A stretch of 20,539 bases of DNA, taken from NCBI GenBank assembly GCA_003427395.1, contig BFEA01000088.1, positions 329,785-350,323 of the forward strand, written 5' to 3'. The notes under the pieces are model-generated. The model searched no databases. It was not told the origin of the DNA and saw only the letters and a program-made list of their open reading frames with translations. The translations under genes and the position numbers were made by a program. Source of the DNA: Chara braunii (lineage: Eukaryota; Streptophyta; Charophyceae; Charales; Characeae). Positions 17,745 through 20,539 of the stretch are shown here, in pieces. Each line of letters begins with the position of its first letter. The stretch's first letter is position 1.

Positions 17745-17826
17745 GTGAAAATAAAAATAAAAAAATAGGGGTGTAGATTTTTTTGCTCTCTACATCCCCG
17801 TATTTTTATGTTTATTTTTTTAGCAT
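17745..17826. repeat. AT-rich hairpin
   Basis: An AAATAAAAATAAAAAAATA run followed by GGGGTGTAGA faces TCTACATCCCC followed by a T-rich complement, around a ~12-base loop. The stem of about 30 bp has few mismatches. It is probably a tiny MITE or a MITE end. Confidence 0.6.
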
Positions 17827-17877
17827 TAAAATTATTTTTAAAAAAATAAAAAACAAAACCAGACTCAAAATAGATAG

Positions 17878-18202
17878 TTTTTTTTTTTTTTTTTTTTTTT
17901 TTATAGAAAAAACAACCCGAGAGGATGCTAGGGGTGCTGATAAGAGCAGACACCACTAGCATGCTCGAGGAGGCTCCGTCTATTGGTGGGGAGCAGCACC
18001 TGCTGGAAATCGGGTCCAGCGTCCCTCAACAATTATATCCAGGTGTACCGTATCGCACCCGAAGACATGTTAATATGCCACGTGTCGATGCAACAGAATG
18101 CGTATGTAATCAACCGAGGCAACACGGTAGCATAGTCTATCCTAAAAGCAGCATTGAATGCCTCCAAACGAGGGGATTAACTGCTCATCACGGTTAGAAC
18201 AA
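17878..18202 (-). mobile_element. LINE copy 3, 3' end fragment
   Basis: Poly-T at 17878-17902 marks a minus-strand poly-A tail. The adjoining sequence includes CTGGAAATCGGGTCCAG (18003-18019), homologous to the 3' UTR stem-loops of copies 1 and 2, and the neighbouring CCTGCTGG/GTCCC context of copy 1. Nearer the tail is another imperfect stem (ATGCTAG 17925 with CTAGCAT ending 17962). No coding part is visible, and the 5' limit near 18202 is a guess. Confidence 0.6.
18003..18019 (-). other. LINE copy 3 3' UTR stem-loop
   Basis: CTGGA and TCCAG pair around CCCGATT on the minus strand, about 100 bases from the poly-A tail. It is the third instance of the conserved LINE 3' hairpin. Confidence 0.5.
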
Positions 18203-18956
18203 AATCCTTGTTCCAAAACCCTCATCGTCCGCTCATCAAAACGTTCGCAGCACGGTGAAAGAGAGAGGTAATCAGAACAGGAAATCAGACGAACTTATTA
18301 TGGCCAATTCAAAAATTATCACTAAATATCTCTCACAAATCTATCCTGAAGTCGCCATATCCCCCAACGATCCTCATGATCAGTGGTTCGCGTCACAAGG
18401 AGGAGGGACCATTCCATTCCGCAACGGGAAATCATCTCCCAACTTTGAAGCCCTCGTCAAGATCTAACAGGCTCTTGCACAATTGTGAGAGGGGAGGGAA
18501 TTCGAGGAAGGGATATATAGTTTACCACGTTGAAGTTGACTATTACCACAGTGCGGGAAAACAGAGATACAGTTTACCATGTCGAACCTCAGTGCGGGAA
18601 AACAGAGGACCGACGATGAAGTAGCACCATCACGTAACTTGCCCGATCGGATCAAATGAAACACAAACCTACCTCCTACGAACCAGTCCCCCTGCTCATA
18701 TGTAAAGTCGATGAAACTGTGAATTTCAGATTCAAAACCGAAATCACACTCAAGCAGCAATCAGTCCCCTCATGACGCCTATCGAGCTACTCAACAGAAC
18801 CATTATTGTAAACAACCGCAAAGGAGTCCAGATCACGAATAATACTCAAAAAAGGAGGATTGACAAAAGCATGCTCCCGCTGTCATGCATCCCCTGCGGC
18901 ACCGCTTCAGTCATCCACCACCCTTTTTCTGTCCCACCCCTCCCTCAGTAGAGAGT
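18203..18956. other. Non-coding stretch, downstream flank of the minus-strand gene
   Basis: I see no convincing gene. Open frames are short and overlap on both strands. It holds one short direct repeat (18519-18607). It presumably includes the 3' UTR of the Asn-rich gene at its right edge. Confidence 0.5.
18519..18607. repeat. Two-copy direct repeat
   Basis: AGTTTACCACGT ... CAGTGCGGGAAAACAGAG (18519-18566) is followed by AGTTTACCATGT ... CAGTGCGGGAAAACAGAG (18571-18607). The second copy lacks about 11 bp of the inner part. Confidence 0.8.
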
Positions 18957-20099
18957 TTACCCCACCCTACAACCCTTCCCCCCGACCCCACCCTGATCCC
19001 ATGAAAGAAGCGGCATGTCATACCCCGCAATCGATGAGCCCCCAATCATCATAAACCTGCCCAAAGACGACCCTCCCCCAACGAGCTCGCCTTTCCCAAA
19101 CACAGCAACGGTCATACCCCCCTTGAATTCGATATTAGCACCTCCATTGCTAGCATCCTGTCTGTCTCGGACACATGCACGAAGCTCACCTTCGTCGCTG
19201 GTATCATGGTGCTTATCGGTATTGTTGTTGTTGCTACAATCGTCACCACTAATGTTGATATCACGTAGTATATTACTATTGTTGTTGTTTTCACCGTCGA
19301 GGACGTCATCATTCCCAGGNACGCATAAACGCGAGATCGGACCACCCTTCCCTCTATTGCGCACCGTGTGGACAACTCCGAACTTGATGTCGTTATTATC
19401 GCCCTCATTTATATCGTTGTCATTATTGTTGTTGTCGTGAGTGATGTTGAAATTGCGATCGCCAACGTCCGCGTAATTGTCGGTATTGTAGTTATGGTCA
19501 TCGGCGATGTGGTTGCTGGCTTGGCCGGGATTGTTGTTGACATAGCTGCCGGCCGTACTTGCATCGTTACCAACGGCTATGTGGTTGCTGGCCTCACCGG
19601 GATTGTTGTTGACATAGCTGCCAGCCACAGTTGCATCATTTTTGGGATTGTTGTTGACATAGCTGCCGACCACACTTGCATCCTTACCGACGGCGATGTG
19701 GTTGTTGGCCTCACCGGGATTGTTGTTGACATAGCTGCCGGCCACAGTTGCTTCGTTTTCAGCATCGTTCGTGAAATCGTCCTCGCCGTCGAAGTATCGG
19801 GCCTCCAACACAACATTCAGAGCTTGCCCCTCCTCAAGCTCCTCATAGTGGCGCTGCAACACAGTATCCCATCGTGGCCAATCCAGACACGCTTGCAGGT
19901 GGGGGGGGGGGGCCTCCATCCCCCTTGATATCTCCAATAGAGCCTGCATCGCACTCCGGAGCCACGGAATCGACGGAACCCCCTCTGCAGCAGCCGCCGC
20001 TCTTAACTCCCCCACCGCAAGGCTGAACCGCTCACTAGTCTCCTGAGCAGCTGCAAGCCACACGGCCGCTCCTATCCGCAGATCACCCGAAGTCGCCAT
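18957..20099 (-). CDS. Asn-rich repeat protein, function unknown
   Basis: The ATG at 20097-20099 has G at -3 and +4 and opens 380 codons ending in TAA at 18957; an upstream in-frame GTG is less likely as a start. Residues 1-105 are Ala/Glu-rich and probably helical (WLRSAMQALLEIS, LQRHYEELEEGQ), with no signal peptide and no recognised family. Residues ~121-200 hold tandem repeats starting GSYVNNNP, spaced 24, 15 and 24 codons. Residues ~200-300 are rich in Asn and Asp, and the end is Gly-rich (GMTVAVFGKGELVGGG). Length changes between repeats are multiples of three and the frame stays open, which supports coding. A 12-base C run (sense strand, 19901-19912) encodes EAPPPH and is a slippage risk. 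Base 19320 is ambiguous (near residue 260). It could also be one exon of a larger gene. Confidence 0.6.
   Translation of the reverse strand: MATSGDLRIGAAVWLAAAQETSERFSLAVGELRAAAAAEGVPSIPWLRSAMQALLEISRGMEAPPPHLQACLDWPRWDTVLQRHYEELEEGQALNVVLEARYFDGEDDFTNDAENEATVAGSYVNNNPGEANNHIAVGKDASVVGSYVNNNPKNDATVAGSYVNNNPGEASNHIAVGNDASTAGSYVNNNPGQASNHIADDHNYNTDNYADVGDRNFNITHDNNNNDNDINEGDNNDIKFGVVHTVRNRGKGGPISRLCXPGNDDVLDGENNNNSNILRDINISGDDCSNNNNTDKHHDTSDEGELRACVRDRQDASNGGANIEFKGGMTVAVFGKGELVGGGSSLGRFMMIGGSSIAGYDMPLLSWDQGGVGGKGCRVG
19527..19739 (-). repeat. In-frame coding repeats (72/45/72 bp spacing)
   Basis: GGGATTGTTGTTGACATAGC, followed by TGCC, starts at 19527, 19599, 19644 and 19716. The spacings 72, 45 and 72 are all multiples of three. 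The 45 bp unit lacks 27 bp present in the others. It is not a CRISPR array: there are no unique spacers, and the repeats lie within an open frame. Confidence 0.85.
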
Positions 20100-20539
20100 C
20101 GCCACTCACCATACACTTATCACCCCCAATTGTTTCGCCCCACGTCACACACCCCTGCACACCCTAGTCGTACCCCTCCTCACTAACCCTGCCCTTCTCA
20201 GAAGGTCCAAAGAAGACGCGCCATGTGGCATGCCACTGGGCAGATCGGAGGCCACGTCACAAGGCAGAGAAACCGCCCGTACGTGTCGCACAGGGAGTAG
20301 ACCGAGCCGTGCCGACCGATCCCCGACGGGGGACCAAGGCGCAGGCGGTCGGACTTGCAGCTTCCGATTAAAGAAGGGTTGGTAACATTGCTTCCTGCTG
20401 GTGAGGAGGCCAAGCTGGCGGGATTGGATTAGGGCACGCACACACACACACACACACACTCACTTTCTTTCACCCAAGTTGCGCGGGCGGGGACCCCGCC
20501 CAACTTCGGCGCAAGTGAGTGTGTGTGTGTGTGTGTGTG
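20100..20539. other. Upstream region of the Asn-rich gene, ending in AC/TG-bounded hairpin
   Basis: No coding frame here looks real. It should contain the promoter and leader of the minus-strand gene, but no clear TATA box is seen. The right end holds an AC run (about 20437-20459), a GC-rich inverted repeat (20474-20506) and a TG run to the window edge. Confidence 0.5.
20437..20539. repeat. Palindromic (AC)n ... GC hairpin ... (TG)n
   Basis: The AC run followed by CTCACTT (to 20465) is complementary to AAGTGAGTG and the TG run (20513-20539). At the centre GGGCGGGG and CCCCGCCC (20484-20500) are perfect complements around one A, flanked by GTTG and AAC with a CGC bulge. The TG run is cut by the window end. 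Confidence 0.8.

Noticed and set aside
17878-17902. Poly-T run as a simple homopolymer only
   Set aside because: The adjoining conserved stem-loop shared with two LINE 3' ends makes a LINE poly-A tail more likely.
19527-19739. CRISPR-like regular repeats
   Set aside because: Spacers are not unique, the whole array is an open reading frame and the context is eukaryotic.

Overview
The window looks like nuclear DNA of a streptophyte, most likely a charophyte alga of the Chara type. This is inferred from a plant-style receptor-like kinase, plant-type L1-like LINEs, a tRNA-derived SINE, dense short TIR elements and many CT/GA, GTT, AAT and AC microsatellites. Nothing looks prokaryotic. Three ambiguous bases (6845, 6851, 19320) suggest a draft assembly.

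Region 1 (1-5014) holds the main gene. CT repeats and a GC-rich leader built of diverged ~155 bp repeats precede a long open frame (992-3859, +) for a membrane-anchored Ser/Thr kinase. It has almost no ectodomain and a ~460-residue low-complexity C-terminal tail. A near-perfect splice donor lies in frame close to its 3' end. A strong acceptor 792 bases further on would put a stop codon straight after the junction.

Region 2 (5015-8324) is a mobile-element cluster. A TIR family shares the end GGGCCTCGCCACACC: a 1,040 bp composite element with interleaved inverted halves and a TAC duplication, a ~187 bp copy, and two adjacent ~400 bp copies sharing TAT boundaries. A second small TIR family (6184-6523) and a SINE with a 14 bp target duplication lie among them.

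Region 3 (8299-~18200) is made of minus-strand LINE remains. There is a 5'-truncated copy (8299-9903), a long decayed copy (9904-~17660) with ORF1-like, endonuclease, reverse transcriptase and zinc-ribbon parts, and the 3' end of a third copy (from 17878). The long copy's endonuclease region is split by two ~0.9 kb AT-rich TIR elements in opposite orientation. Together they form an imperfect inverted repeat spanning 14260-16366. All three LINE 3' ends keep a small stem-loop.

Region 4 (18203-20539) contains one minus-strand gene for an Asn-rich protein with in-frame 24- and 15-codon repeats. The window ends in a GC-rich hairpin bounded by AC and TG runs. No operon-like cooperation is seen: there are two unrelated nuclear genes separated by about 13 kb of transposon debris.
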